Shown in pieces: positions 11,368 to 22,043 of a stretch of 64,000 nt of DNA. The position numbers and the translations under genes are program-made. Each line of letters opens with the position of its first letter. The stretch's first letter is position 1. This DNA comes from Acanthosepion pharaonis (taxonomy: Eukaryota; Mollusca; Cephalopoda; Sepiida; Sepiidae): contig CAHIKZ030000954.1 of assembly GCA_903632075.3 (NCBI GenBank), forward strand, positions 1,138,501-1,202,500. Reading direction: 5' to 3'. A model generated the notes under the pieces. That model made no database searches, had not been told where the DNA came from, and saw nothing but the letters and a program-made list of their open reading frames with translations.

Positions 11368-12177
11368 ATGGCCGAACAGAACGCCAGCGAAGCAACCGTG
11401 ATGCTCAACTTGCCAGTCTTTGACACGACCAACGTGAATGTTTGGTTCGCCCAGTTAGAGGCTATTTTTCAAGCAAAAAAAGATACAGTCCCAGATGGCA
11501 CTTTATGCCTATGTAGTGGAGAAGCTGCCACCTGAAATTGCGTCCGATGTGCTGGATTTGTTGAAGAGGCATCCCTACACATAACCCTTTCGACACACTG
11601 AAAGAGGCAATTATCTACAGGACGGGAAAGTCTCAGGAACGTAAATTGAACGATTTATTCAACATGTTACAGTTAAGAGATAGTAAGCCATCACAACTAC
11701 TGCGGAAAATGAGAAATTTGCTAGGCAAAAACGCAATGTCTGATTCCCTATTTCGCAAGCTGGTGATGGATAAGTTGCCAACCCACTCAACCTAAATCCT
11801 AGCTACACTACCCGAAGATTTAAACGGCGGAAATAGCAGACAAGATAAGTGATTCTGCAACTATCAGCAGTGTCAACGTTCCAGTGCTACACGACACGCC
11901 ACATGAGGACGTATTCAGCAAGCTTCAACAACAGATTAATAAGCTATCTGCACAGATAGATCGTTTGTACAGAGAGCGATTATCCTCAGCTCACAACTCA
12001 TACACGTCCCAACGACGTTCCCGATCTAACTCTCAGGGAAGAAACGATGCGTATTGCTGGTATCATCGCAAATTTGGTCAGGCAGCTAGAAAATGCACCA
12101 AACCGTGCAGTTTTAAACAGCAATTGGATTCTACATCAAGCCAGAAGGCGGGAAACGCCATTCCCAACAGCGCATGA
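11368..12177 (+). pseudogene. gag: gag remnant with CHCC zinc finger
   Basis: Starts MAEQNASEATVMLNLPVF and continues as a Gag-like region with NVWFAQLEAIF. It shifts frame near 11,480 (...KLPPEIASDVLDLL resumes in another frame), meets a stop near 11,582, and resumes in a third frame (KSQERKLNDLFNML). The last piece, 11,884-12,177, is open and carries a finger of form C-x2-H-x9-C-x3-C (CWYH...CTKPC at about 12,055-12,100). This is the CHCC arrangement of CsRn1-type Gag, not the common CCHC knuckle. At least two frame breaks make it non-functional. Confidence 0.85.
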
Positions 12178-12683
12178 AGACGGCGTCTGCTGTTGGGGTA
12201 GAGAACGCCAACCGTCTATTTTACGTCAGAGACAGAAACTCCGACCAAATGTTTCTCGTGGACACAGGTGCACAAGTTAGCGTGATTCCACCTAGTCCCG
12301 GTTTTCCCAATACAAGATCTTCCGTCACCTTACGTGCTGCTAACGGTTCGCAAATACTGACCTTCGGTCAAGTATCAATGACTTTGGGCATAGGCCTGAG
12401 GAGGACATTCCAATGGTTATTCACAGTAGCTGAAATCAAGTTCCCCATCCGAGGTGCAGACTTCTTAGCACACTACAAACTTATTGTGGACATATCAAAA
12501 CGCTCACTGTTAGACCAAACGACGAAACTCACAAATTACGGAATTACCTCCACCCTCACTTCCACTAAACTGTGCGTTGCCTTGCCGGTGGATAATCCTC
12601 TTAAAAGTGTGTTAGATAAGTTATCCTTCCCTTGTCCGCCCTTTCACTTATACCGAAACGGTGAAGCACCACACCATACATAA
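12174..12683 (+). pseudogene. pol: Retropepsin (aspartic protease) region of pol
   Basis: Overlaps the gag end by four bases in a different frame, so gag and pol probably relied on frameshifting or reinitiation. Carries the aspartic protease active-site motif DTGAQVSVIPP at about 12,259-12,291 and the downstream GADFLAHY block. A TAA at 12,681-12,683 interrupts the frame, which then continues unchanged into RT; this is a simple nonsense break. Confidence 0.88.
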
Positions 12684-13162
12684 AATCCAAACATTGGCTC
12701 GCCTGTTTTTTCCAAGCCGTGCAGGTTAAACCCTGAGAAGTACAAACTAGCGCGCGCGGAATTCCAACATATGTTAGACCTAGGAATAATTCGCCCTTCG
12801 TCTAGCCCTTTCGCATCTCCGCTCCACATGGTCCCTATGGCGCAAGAGGGGGCTTGGAGACCCTGCGGCGATTATCGAAGAAGACTAAACACACAAACGG
12901 TGCCCGACAAATATCCTGTGCCTAACTTAGCAGATTTCGCAATTTCTCTGCAAGGCGCGAAAGTGTTCACCAAAATTAATCTGAGAAAAGCGTTCCATCA
13001 GATTTCAGTTGCCGAGGAAGACGTGCATAAGACAGCAATAACAACGCCCTTTGGCCTTTATGAGTTCCTGCGGATGCCTTTCGGACTTCGAAACGCTGCA
13101 CAGTCTTTCCAACGATTGATCGATGAAGCCCTTCGCGGTTTACACTACTCGTTCGCTTACAT
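12684..13162 (+). pseudogene. pol: Reverse transcriptase, N-terminal part
   Basis: Gypsy-type fingers and palm: LGIIRPSSSPFASPLHMV, RPCGDYRRRLN, a VPNLADF block, an FTKINLRKAFHQI block (usual Asp replaced by Asn) and FGLRNAAQSFQRLIDE. The coding sequence is cut by an inserted solo LTR immediately before the catalytic aspartates. Confidence 0.9.
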
Positions 13163-14109
13163 TGTAGTGGATGCGTTAATTATGTGGTAATATTTGTTGA
13201 GAATAGGTTGCATGTCAATTAACTATTTCCACTAACATCAAAATAAAATACAAAATTCAACTGAATTGTTTTATAACGTAACAATAGATTTATTTAGGTC
13301 GACGTACAATATGCACAAAAGGATAGGACAGAGTTGTGTCCCTTTAACTTGGAATATTTGTACCAGAGTTCATATTAAGAACAAGACATATTATATTAGA
13401 AACTGATAAAACATTTATATACAATTCAAAATGATATACAAGCAGAATATTAAGTATATGTTATGTTGGCAAATGTGTATGATGTTTTAGGTTTCAGAAT
13501 GTCTTGCTTGTAAGCGTTCAGAAAGTTCTTAAGAAGTAATTTAACTTTCACTGTAATATTTTTAAGGTCGTTCGCACATGAATGTTTACTTAATAGATAG
13601 TAAATGTAATTTACTTTAGATAAGCAATATCTGAGGATTAGTGTCCATAGAATTGGTTGAGTTGAATTGTTAGTGAGTCAGCGTTGAGGTGTTTCTTTGG
13701 CGGTAAAGTCTGGTTTCGAACAACGTGGAGTAAGTTAGCAAATTCTCTGTGGTGCTGTCACTGACTGACTTGGGCGGTAATTATCTTTAACGTCTGGTCA
13801 GCAATGACTAAGACGGTTGTCGGTGAAGGTTACATCTTGGCACTTGGTAACTACTCTCGTCTTCCAAAAAGTTCACACGTGTTCGGTTTATATAATGGTC
13901 AAGTGGCTCCCAGCATATGAGCGAGAAAACAGATTGGTCGCGTGCAGGCGGTTTGATTGGTCGGAACTGACCAATCAGCAAGCCAGATTGGAGGTGATTG
14001 ACCAATGAATACTTGTTATATTGTATGAAAGTAGAATTTGGCTTACCAGATAGGAAGAGTGCATTTCCTAAAAAGAGGTAAGGCTGGTTGTGTTGTGGAA
14101 GATTCCACA
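13163..14109 (-). mobile_element. Solo LTR nested in the RT gene
   Basis: A 947-bp sequence with TGT...ACA ends flanked by a perfect 4-bp duplication acat (13,159-13,162 and 14,110-14,113). It has no internal coding sequence. On the minus strand it reads as an LTR: CCAAT-box cluster (14,008-13,930), TATATAAA box (13,894-13,887), then AATAAA near 13,290. It is therefore antisense to its host. Its sequence does not match the host LTR, so it comes from a different family. Confidence 0.82.
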
Positions 14110-14113
14110 ACAT

Positions 14114-14960
14114 CGACGACCTACTAGTGGCAAGCGCTGACATGGACGACCACGTGCGTAACGTGATACAAGTTTTCGAGCGTTACAGCATTTCGGATTG
14201 AAAATAAACCCAGATAAGTGTCTATTCGCTGTTTCCAAACTTAACTTTCTCGGATACGTAATTGATGAATCAGGAATCACACCGATTCCAGAAAAAGTGA
14301 CAGCAATAAAAAAAACTTTCCACAACCGACTACATTCCGTCAACTCCGTCGATACCTCGGTTTAATAAACTATTATCGCCAGTTTATTCCAAATTGTTCA
14401 CAGATCTTAGCACCCCTAACCAACCTACTTCGAGGTCAAGGAAAGAAAAACGTCTCAATAACACTAACTGACAAAGCTGTTACTGCTTTCAATAATTCAC
14501 GCGATGCTTTAGCGAACTTCACGAAGCTAACTTACTTACACGATGACAACACAACAACTCTTTTGTTAACTACTGATGTGTCATCGGAAGCGATTAGAGC
14601 GGTTTTACATCAACACACAGAGAAACAAACCACGTCAATTTCTGTTTTTTTTTTTCCAGTTAAGCTTACTTCAACCCAGAAGAAGTATAGTACTTTCTCT
14701 CGCGAATTGCTTGCTATATATCTTTCTAAAAAACATTTAGACACATTCTGGAAGGACGAAACTTCACCGTTTTCACCGATCACAAACCTTTAGTTTTCGC
14801 CCTCCATACAAAATCAGATAAATATAATCCACGCGATTATAGACAGCTGGATTTTATATCACAATTTACCACCGACATACGGCACATAGCAGGCAATGAT
14901 AACGTTGTCGCCGATACGCTGTCGCGAGCTTCCTTACACAATACCATTGAAGAAAAGCTG
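14114..14960 (+). pseudogene. pol: Reverse transcriptase C-terminal part and RNase H
   Basis: Begins exactly after the solo LTR's second target copy with the catalytic Asp-Asp and LLVASADMDDH. A one-base shift near 14,180 precedes the INPDKC block and FLGYVID. Another shift near 14,310 leads into RRYLGLINYYRQFIP. The RNase H part has TTDVSSEAIRAVL, SRELLAIYL, then after a shift near 14,757 FTDHKPLVFALH and the NVVADTLSR tail. At least three frame breaks. Confidence 0.88.
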
Positions 14961-16063
14961 GATATGGAAATTTTAGCAGACGAACAAGTAAGGGACGTCA
15001 CTCTATTTAACTCATTGCAAGACGCGTCGTTAAAAATCGAACAAAAACCCTTGCCTTTCAGTGCAAAGTTTATCGCCTGTAACACAAGCACTTCCAATCC
15101 CAGACCTTTGGTACCTGTCAGTATGAGGAGGAAGATTTTCAATCATTTTCCCTCATTTTCACACCCCGGTCGCAAAGCTACGTCAAAAATGATTTCCGGA
15201 CGCTTTGTCTGGCCTAACATGAACAGCGACATTAAAAGCTGGACTCAGTGTTGTATTACTTACCAACGTACTAAAATCCATCATCATACCAAATCACCGC
15301 CTGGTAATTTCGCCACGCCAGACGGCCGTTTCTGTCATCTACACGTCGACTTGGTGGGTCCGTTACTATAATCGACAGGTTTTCTAGAGGACCAGTTGCA
15401 ATTCCTCTTCAATCTACGACCGCTGAATCTGTTGCGAAGGCTATCCTTAGAAACTGGATCTCGTTTTTTGGATGCCCATCAGTGACAACAACAGATCACG
15501 GCCCATAATTTCAGTCTACACTCATAAATCTTCTTGTAGCGAGACATATATCTACCACAGCATACCATCCTTGTGCTAACAGCCTTGTAGAACGTTTTCT
15601 CCGCCAGTTAAAGGCCGCATTAACTAGCTCCAGTGCTAATAACCAATTATCCTGGATGGACAATTTACCCCTGGTAATGCTTTCACTCCGGTCACAGGTT
15701 AAGGAGGACCTTCAATGTTCACCAGCTGACCTTGTTTTTGGACAACCATTGGTTTTGCCAGGGCAATTTCTGTCCGATAGTACAGCCTCAAACCCTTCTT
15801 CATCTTTCATCCAATATCTACAGAGTAGGATGTTTACTTTAGTTTTTACACCTACTCGGTTCCAGACTAAAGATATCTTCATTCCTACATTTTTGAACAA
15901 GTGCGACTTTGTCTTTATTCGACAAGATGCCGTAAAAAAGCCACTCAGTCCGAGTTATTCAGGTCCGTTCCGTGTCCTCGATGGCATAACAAATTCTATA
16001 CCGTTCAACTTCCTAGTGGATGATCCAACATATCGATTGATCGCCTTAAGCCAGCTTACATAG
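14961..16063 (+). pseudogene. pol: Integrase remnant
   Basis: The HHCC finger is recognisable (SHPGRKAT...WTQCCITYQRTK), but the last cysteine appears replaced by Tyr. The DDE core shows HVDLVGP, then a stop/frame break at 15,369-15,371. TTDHG follows, with a TAA right after it (about 15,507), then NSLVERFLRQLKAAL carrying the Glu. The C-terminal part has a GPFRVLDG-like block. A stop at 16,061-16,063 precedes a degraded tail (REVHWPRKFKSY) before the polypurine tract. Confidence 0.88.
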
Positions 16064-16245
16064 AACGGATTACGGAACCCAACCAAACATCACAATCACC
16101 AACATTACCGGGCGGTATACAGCAACAACCCCAAACACCTGCACACCAATATACAAAGAAAGGTAGGGAGGTCCATTGGCCTCGAAAATTCAAGAGTTAC
16201 ATAACATATTGAAAAAAACTGTTTTTCATCACCTTTTTCCAATCT

Positions 16246-16258
16246 TGTGGGGGTTGAT
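16246..16258 (+). promoter_or_regulatory. Polypurine tract before the 3' LTR
   Basis: tgtgggggttgat directly abuts the TG of the 3' LTR. The position and G-run fit the plus-strand primer of an LTR retrotransposon. Confidence 0.6.
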
Positions 16259-17030
16259 TGTAGTGATTACTACTATGTTTGACACGCCTACATTTTTCTC
16301 AACTGTGATTGGTCAAATAATAAATACTAAACATCACAGGACAATCCTGAATTTTTCCTACCGTTAACTCACAAACATGCTTTTGTTATAAAATCACCGA
16401 TTGGTTAATTTTTCATCCAATCAGATATTTTTCGTGTTCTTTCAAATTTATCTCGCGTTCGTGCTGGGAGCCTACCGATAGTAATATAAGTCCGGATTCA
16501 TTCCCAAATTAAACAGTAGAGTTGAAAACGGTTGAAGACAGTAGAACTCAATTACTCACACGCGTCTACACAGATTATTCATTCTACTCACTCCGCATGC
16601 ACACACACAGACACAGAACTTGAATATCATTCACCATCAGTTCTTTGTGAACAAGCCAAGTTGCAACAACTCTGTTAGTTACAAAACACACAACTGTACG
16701 ATCTTCTGAATACACATTCTATTTTAACACAGAACTCGGAACATTATATTCAGAAAACTTGCTTAATTACATTTCCTAATTCAACTAACAGATAAAGGGA
16801 AACTACGTTTTTCTCCTTATTCACACATTACAAAAATTACCTTGTATTTGTTGTTGATTTTAATATATATATTTTATCGTTGAAACACAAATCGGTTTTC
16901 CATTGTTTTTCCTTGATTTAAAAAAATGTATAAATGTTAAATGCTCTTCAACACGCAGCCACATTAATCTTTTCAACAAAACACCATTTTTACATTGGTA
17001 ACCCCAACACTTAGGAAAGCAGCATTTACA
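16259..17030 (+). repeat. 3' LTR of the CsRn1-like element
   Basis: About 772 bp, TGT...ACA. Inverted CCAAT at 16,400-16,404, CCAAT at 16,417-16,421 and a TATA-like aatataag at 16,483-16,490 form an apparent Pol II promoter pointing towards PGAP2, whose ATG is 644 bp beyond the LTR end. Confidence 0.93.
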
Positions 17031-17559
17031 GCAACTTACATTTTCCTTTTGGCAGTCGTGCCAAAAAGGTTTCCTACATTTAAAAAAATCAATATACCTA
17101 CCTCATTCCACTGCTGGAATGTGATTTTATTGAACGTTATGTGCATGTAGGGAGAAACAAACAAAACTATTGGTATTCCATCATCCTACTGTTGCAGACA
17201 CCAGGGAATAAACCTGATAATATCCCTTTCAGTACAGTGAGAGACGAATTAAAATGATACTTCATATATGGTCACAAATGGTCAAAGATTAGGTAAATAA
17301 GTGGCCTGTCGTTGTATTATTAAATTCAAATATTTTTTTTTTTTGTATCTGAAATGGTGAAATATACTATTCCAAATTGATTCGGTCATAGTGTATAAGA
17401 AATTTCTCTTAGAAACCCTGTTTCTAAGAATTATGGTCCAAGCTATTAAAACAAAAATACTACTTTATCTATATATTATTTTTTGTTAATGTAAAACGAA
17501 CCTCTCTCCTGCAATAATTTTTACACTAGCAAATTGTAACTATACATTTTATTTTGCAT
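17031..17559. other. Spacer between LTR element and PGAP2
   Basis: After the target duplication, A+T-rich sequence with no recognised repeat, ORF or RNA gene. May contain distal promoter or 5' UTR sequence of PGAP2. Confidence 0.5.
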
Positions 17560-17673
17560 AAATTGTTTCATTTTAGTAGCGCAGACTAGCGCAGAACACA
17601 GTGGGCGGTGACTGGAGTATAACTCTTCTGTATTAGGAGAACAGAAAAGTAACTTTATTGTACTTGTTTCAAA
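17560..17673 (+). promoter_or_regulatory. PGAP2: Probable PGAP2 5' UTR / proximal promoter
   Basis: Short G+C-richer stretch just before the start codon with a GC box (gggcgg at 17,603-17,608) and no clear TATA box. This fits a TATA-less housekeeping promoter or 5' UTR. The transcription start cannot be fixed from sequence alone, and a non-coding upstream exon cannot be excluded. Confidence 0.4.
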
Positions 17674-17823
17674 ATGGCTGACAGGCAGCCTCAAGTCTAC
17701 ATTCGTGTGACAGCACTTGTGGTTGCTTGTGTGGTTACATGCTTGCCTGTTTTTGGCATTGTTTTTTCAGTCGTATGGTCTTTAATGTACGACTTCGAAC
17801 GAGCGACTCATACGCACTGCAAG
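17674..17823 (+). CDS. PGAP2: PGAP2 coding exon 1 (N-terminus)
   Basis: First coding exon of post-GPI attachment to proteins factor 2, a multi-pass Golgi/ER membrane protein of the Frag1/DRAM/Sfk1 family needed for fatty-acid remodelling of GPI anchors. Fifty codons open with MADRQPQVYIRVTAL. A hydrophobic segment follows (about residues 13-36, the first membrane span), then a lumenal stretch ending THTHCK. This matches the vertebrate N-terminal region, which ends ...ATHCG before VPNYLP. The ATG is the first in frame after a plausible 5' UTR and has a favourable context (aaaATGg). The exon ends in AAG followed by gtaaga, a consensus donor, phase 0. It lies 644 bp downstream of a same-strand LTR. 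Confidence 0.9.
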
Positions 17824-19715
17824 GTAAGAAGAAACCTTTACTTGATATCGGTGTTCGTTTTTTAGTTTCTTACGATGATTACTTTTTTTTAATTATTTTT
17901 AACGGTGAAAGCTGAAATATTTCTTTTTAATATATATTTTTTTTTATTTTAATTCTTATAAAACTCGTATGCATAATAAAATGAATTAAACTTGTCACTC
18001 ATAAAAAGTTCATTTTCCGGAGTAAATAAAGATAAAAAAGAGACTAAAAAGAAATCTGCAAAAATACATACTTTTTTTTACTTAAAAATTGAAATCTTAA
18101 TTTAATTACTCGCTGATTTAATAATGAATGTTGATTGTTGATTAATAATAATAAATGCTATATCCTAGTTCTCCCCAGCTTCCCTTTCTTTAATGTGTGA
18201 TTTGCTGTGACTTCTTCAAAAGATAGTGTAGTATCCCCGTTGCTTTTTCCATGTTCTCAAATTCATAGTGGTTGTTCTTCTAGACCGGTTGTCATGCAAA
18301 GCTAGAAAGTCCAGTCTACCCTGCTATATCACTGCTATATATATTCATCAGTGCGAAAAAAATTCTATATGAGAGATTTTATTTGGAACTCCTCAAAACA
18401 TAAAAAAAAATGAATTATTGTTATTTTCTCATTTATGATAAAATTTAACGGTGAGAAAAAAAAATTGCTAAAAATCCCATCAAGGATCATATTTTCATTT
18501 CCTCTTCCCTATGCTTGTTTAATTTTTTTAATTAACTTTTGCATCATTTTATTTATCTTATTCGACATAAGTAAACAATTGTCACCCAAAAAAACTGAAA
18601 CACCTTCATTCAAACAAACAAAAAAAAGGAGAAAAAAGAAAGGAGAATTAGTAAATAATTTCATTTGCTTACACTTTTTATTTTACAGTTTGATCATTTC
18701 TAGATAAAAAAAAAAAAAGTTTACATTTGAGTGTTTTAAATTTTATTTTTAATTTACGCTTTTTGGTCCTAATGGTCGTACGTTCAAAGAATTGCCTCTT
18801 TCTTTAATTTATGTAAATTAAATTAAATACTTCTACTAATTGCTTTTAGGATGATGGGACTGTTTCTTTTTTATCTAATTCTGAAAAGACTGTGCTTGTT
18901 TTAAAGGTACATTGGGTGCTTTTTTTCTTGTAGAAGCAGAAATGCTTTATTCATTATTGAATGTGAACACTATTTTATAAAAAACACAACAAAAATAGTT
19001 TATCTAAAAAAATAAAATAAAAATGGATGTTTATCATTGTCGATCATTAAATCTTTTTTCTTAATTTTAAAATTAAAGAGCTATATTATTTACTTGTGTG
19101 AATGATTTCTTTTTCTTATGTTTGAAATTTGCTGCATTATGGCAATGGCTCATCTTATAAAAATGTTGGATTTTTAACAAAATTGAATAATGTATTTTTG
19201 ACTTACGAAAAAAGAAACAGATGTCGAAAAATAATTGTCTCTCTTGTCTCTATTTTGTTGTCGGTAATTGTTTAAAAGTCTTCGATAATCAGGCAATAAT
19301 AATAATAATAAATTATTTATCAACTTAAATGCGGGCAACAAGGTGACTGACACACACAAACCAATCACAATATCATGTTTTTTACATGGTTGCACTTTCT
19401 CTAATTTTCATTCATTTTTGTCTGTTTTAGTTTTCTTCTTTCTGTCTATCAGATATTTTTTTTTAACTCATCCACATTGATCCAAAAAGGCATGATTCAT
19501 TCAGTTTGTACCTCATGTTTTGGTTCTATAATTTCAACAGAACGGTCCTACCGGCGACCAGTACTTTATTGATTGTTGATTTGACCTTTTCTATCAAGTG
19601 TTTTTTGGCTAGTCTTATAACTTTTACATTACAATGTCACATCTGTTGAACAAACTCTCTGATGTATGTATTTTTTATTTAAGGACCTCGACTTAAATTT
19701 ACTGTGGATGATTTA

Positions 19716-19981
19716 GTGACTAAGTAAAGAACTTTCTATATATTTTCGTCTCAGTGAGTAAAAATTGCTATCTCTTTTTTTAATTTTAAAAAGCTACTTT
19801 TAAAATCAAAATTATGGTCCTTTATTTCATTCATTGCTGTGAAACAAAATCACTAATGCATTTTTAGTTGCTCAGTAATGCGTAATGAGTGACCATAATC
19901 TTGATTTAAAAAAGCTACTTTAATTAAAAAGAGAAAGCAATTTACTGAGACGAAAATGTATAGAAAGTGCTTTAATCACAA
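19716..19981. mobile_element. Foldback MITE, arms of about 100 bp
   Basis: Left arm (19,716-19,820; ...actttctatatattttcgtctcag...) pairs with the right arm (19,880-19,981; ...ctgagacgaaaatgtatagaaagt...) over about 100 bases at high identity, with a spacer of about 60 bp. No coding content. Confidence 0.75.
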
Positions 19982-20279
19982 TAAGAAGAAATCTTAGCGT
20001 AAAAAAAAAAAAATGTTGATTATTATGATCAAGTGAATAGAAGAATTTGTCTAAATTTTCAATGACAATTTCGGTTTTCTAATCAAGCAGAAACAATCGT
20101 CCCGCCTTTCTTTTTTGCGATACAATGTTATGATTTATTTACACTTTCTAATCAATATTATGCGGTAGTCTTATCACGTGAACAATATTTTGAGTAAGCA
20201 TAATTGTTTTTTTGTTTTTTGAATTTTCCACTTAGTTAATTTTATTTAATAATAAGTTTAGTTATGGGTTAAAAATTTG

Positions 20280-20940
20280 ATGGTAGACTAGGATCTCTAG
20301 GCTTGAGTGGCAACCAATTTAAAGAGAAGGAAAATTCTAAATTCATAGAGAAGGCAAGAGGAAATCATTGCACTATCTTCCCCAAGAAGTCCTGGCAGAT
20401 AATTTAGAAAGGGAATCTGTGGAGTGCCATAGTCCAATACATTTTGAAAGAACATGCCATTTTTTGCCACTTCACTATCTTTTCTCAGAAGCATAGCAAT
20501 TCACAGAGGATAAGTAATCTGTAGAAAGCCATGATTGCATTTTGAAATTTTTTTTTTTTGTATTTACTGATAATTCACCCAGTAAAAAGCTCAAGGGCCA
20601 CTCAAGGTAGAGTATTACTTAGGGAGATTGTAAAGACAAGTAGGATAGATATCAGTTGACCCTGAACTTAAAGAAACCAAGATTATAGTTATCAGGGAGG
20701 AAAAATGTCACACCACTATCTTTCTCATAGTCATAACAATTCAGATAAAATCAAATAAAAAAAGCAAACAAATCTGTGGGGGTCTATGATCGCAGACAAC
20801 CTGAAGAGACATGACACATTGTTTAAAATGCCATTCCACTATCTTTTCCAATAAGTCATGGCAATCCACAGATAATAAAGAAAGGGAACTTGTGGAGAGC
20901 CATCATTGCAAACATCCTGAAGGGACATGTCATTTAAAAA
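20280..20940 (+). mobile_element. RTE-like LINE C-terminal pieces, repeated
   Basis: Three to four imperfect copies of a unit containing cactatctttt...agtcatggcaattcacag...ctgtggagagccatgattgca. The best copy, near 20,880-20,935, reads GNLWRAIIANILKGHVI. This is the end of the RTE-like ORF (compare RATKDRKLWRVMIAN on the minus strand near 29,150). Confidence 0.5.
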
Positions 20941-21269
20941 TATATGTATAAAGTTTACTTTCCTTGAAAACTCTACTCTACAAGAATAAGGAAAAAACAA
21001 ATTGAACTTAATTGGAGCAATCCATCTGAAATCCACCGATGACCCGCTCAGAAAAATCTTGGAAAATTCGTAGTTGATCCTTGGTCAAATTTATTGATAA
21101 ATCCCAAATATTAGATCTGTATCGTTAATAGTTTTAAAATCAGTATCTTGAAATTTCACTGCATATTTGGCATTTTGCTAAATCAAGCTTTCAAAGAAGT
21201 TTTAACATTCATAGCTCCAGGGATATTGCATCTATAGATTTGAAACTTGGTGGCAATGGTTAATCTTTA

Positions 21270-21340
21270 CTAGATTCTTCTGCTGTCTCCATTCAGGATG
21301 TGGGTGATCATGGTTCTCCACAATTTCCTGTAACATAGAT
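21270..21340 (-). mobile_element. RTE-like LINE C-terminal fragment
   Basis: Contains ccattcaggatgtgggtgat and ctccacaatttcctgt, the same as at 1,400 and 29,130; on the minus strand this is the ORF's last residues. Confidence 0.55.
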
Positions 21341-21394
21341 CACAAAGATATAAACAGCTTAGGCATGTTTTTTTTTGGTTTTTGTTTTACCTTT

Positions 21395-21575
21395 AGAAGA
21401 CAACTGCCAAAAAGTTGACTGAAGAAGACTACTGGGCCGATGATACAAGCCTTGAGATTAGCTGGCTGGTCTTCATACCAGCCAATCGAATTGCTTCTTG
21501 CATTTCTTGCACATCTGGATCTTTCAATGGCGGTTTCTTTGATAGTTTGCTATGTTCTGTGATCTTATATTGATT
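21395..21575 (-). other. Unassigned coding-like segment, minus strand
   Basis: On the minus strand a gatcacag acceptor-like end is followed by a frame reading SKKPPLKDPDVQEMQEAIRL, then AGMKTSQLISRLVSSAQ and TAG. About 40 bp later comes AAG|gtaaaa. Composition is less A+T-rich than the flanks. On the plus strand a good polypyrimidine tract plus ttag precedes another open frame. I do not recognise either product; it could be a nested exon, a processed pseudogene or transposon debris. Confidence 0.25.
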
Positions 21576-21639
21576 TTTTTTTGTGTTCCAAGTGAGGGAT
21601 TGTCAAAAGAGCTCTGTATTCTTGGCACTGAAACTCCAA

Positions 21640-21790
21640 ATAAGGCTCCAGATCCATAAAATTAATTATGGGGGTGAAACACGTGTTAAAAAAAAAAAAA
21701 AATTTTACCAAGATTTTCTAATAAAAAAAAAATAATAATAATTACCTTCATTTGTGAATAAGGGTCTGAATATGGCCAAAATACAAAAAA
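21640..21790 (+). repeat. Fragment of the GGTACC-ended A+T-rich family
   Basis: Shares ccataaaattaattatgggggtgaaac and ttttctaataaaaa...ttcatttgtgaataa with the interior of the copy at 21,881-23,211. Confidence 0.5.
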
Positions 21791-21880
21791 GATTTGTCCA
21801 TTTTGAGAGCTTGATACAGCATCCAAATTAGTTTTCCTGTTATTTATAATAGTTAAGTAATATGTTATTTCTATGCAATA

Positions 21881-21992
21881 GGTACCGTCACTAATTTGGT
21901 ATACATAAGGTTTAAAATAAATTTTTAAAAATGAAAAAGCTATCTTGAGGCTTTCGTTTTAGCTTTAATTGAAAGCTAAAGGATTTAAAATT

Positions 21993-22043
<51 letters not shown>

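Larger units (their letters stand above)
10426..17030 (+). mobile_element. CsRn1-like Ty3/Gypsy LTR retrotransposon, inactivated
   Basis: Complete LTR-to-LTR element, 6.6 kb including a nested solo LTR. The two LTRs are closely similar and both begin TGTAGTG and end TTACA. A gcaa target duplication flanks the element (10,422-10,425 and 17,031-17,034; five bases if the A shared with the LTR end is counted). A primer site matching the 3' end of tRNA-Trp follows the 5' LTR, and a G-rich polypurine tract precedes the 3' LTR. Internal order is gag, protease, RT, RNase H, integrase, with a CHCC-type gag finger. Frameshifts and stops break gag and pol. Primer type, finger type and 4-bp duplication together point to the CsRn1 group. 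Confidence 0.93.
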
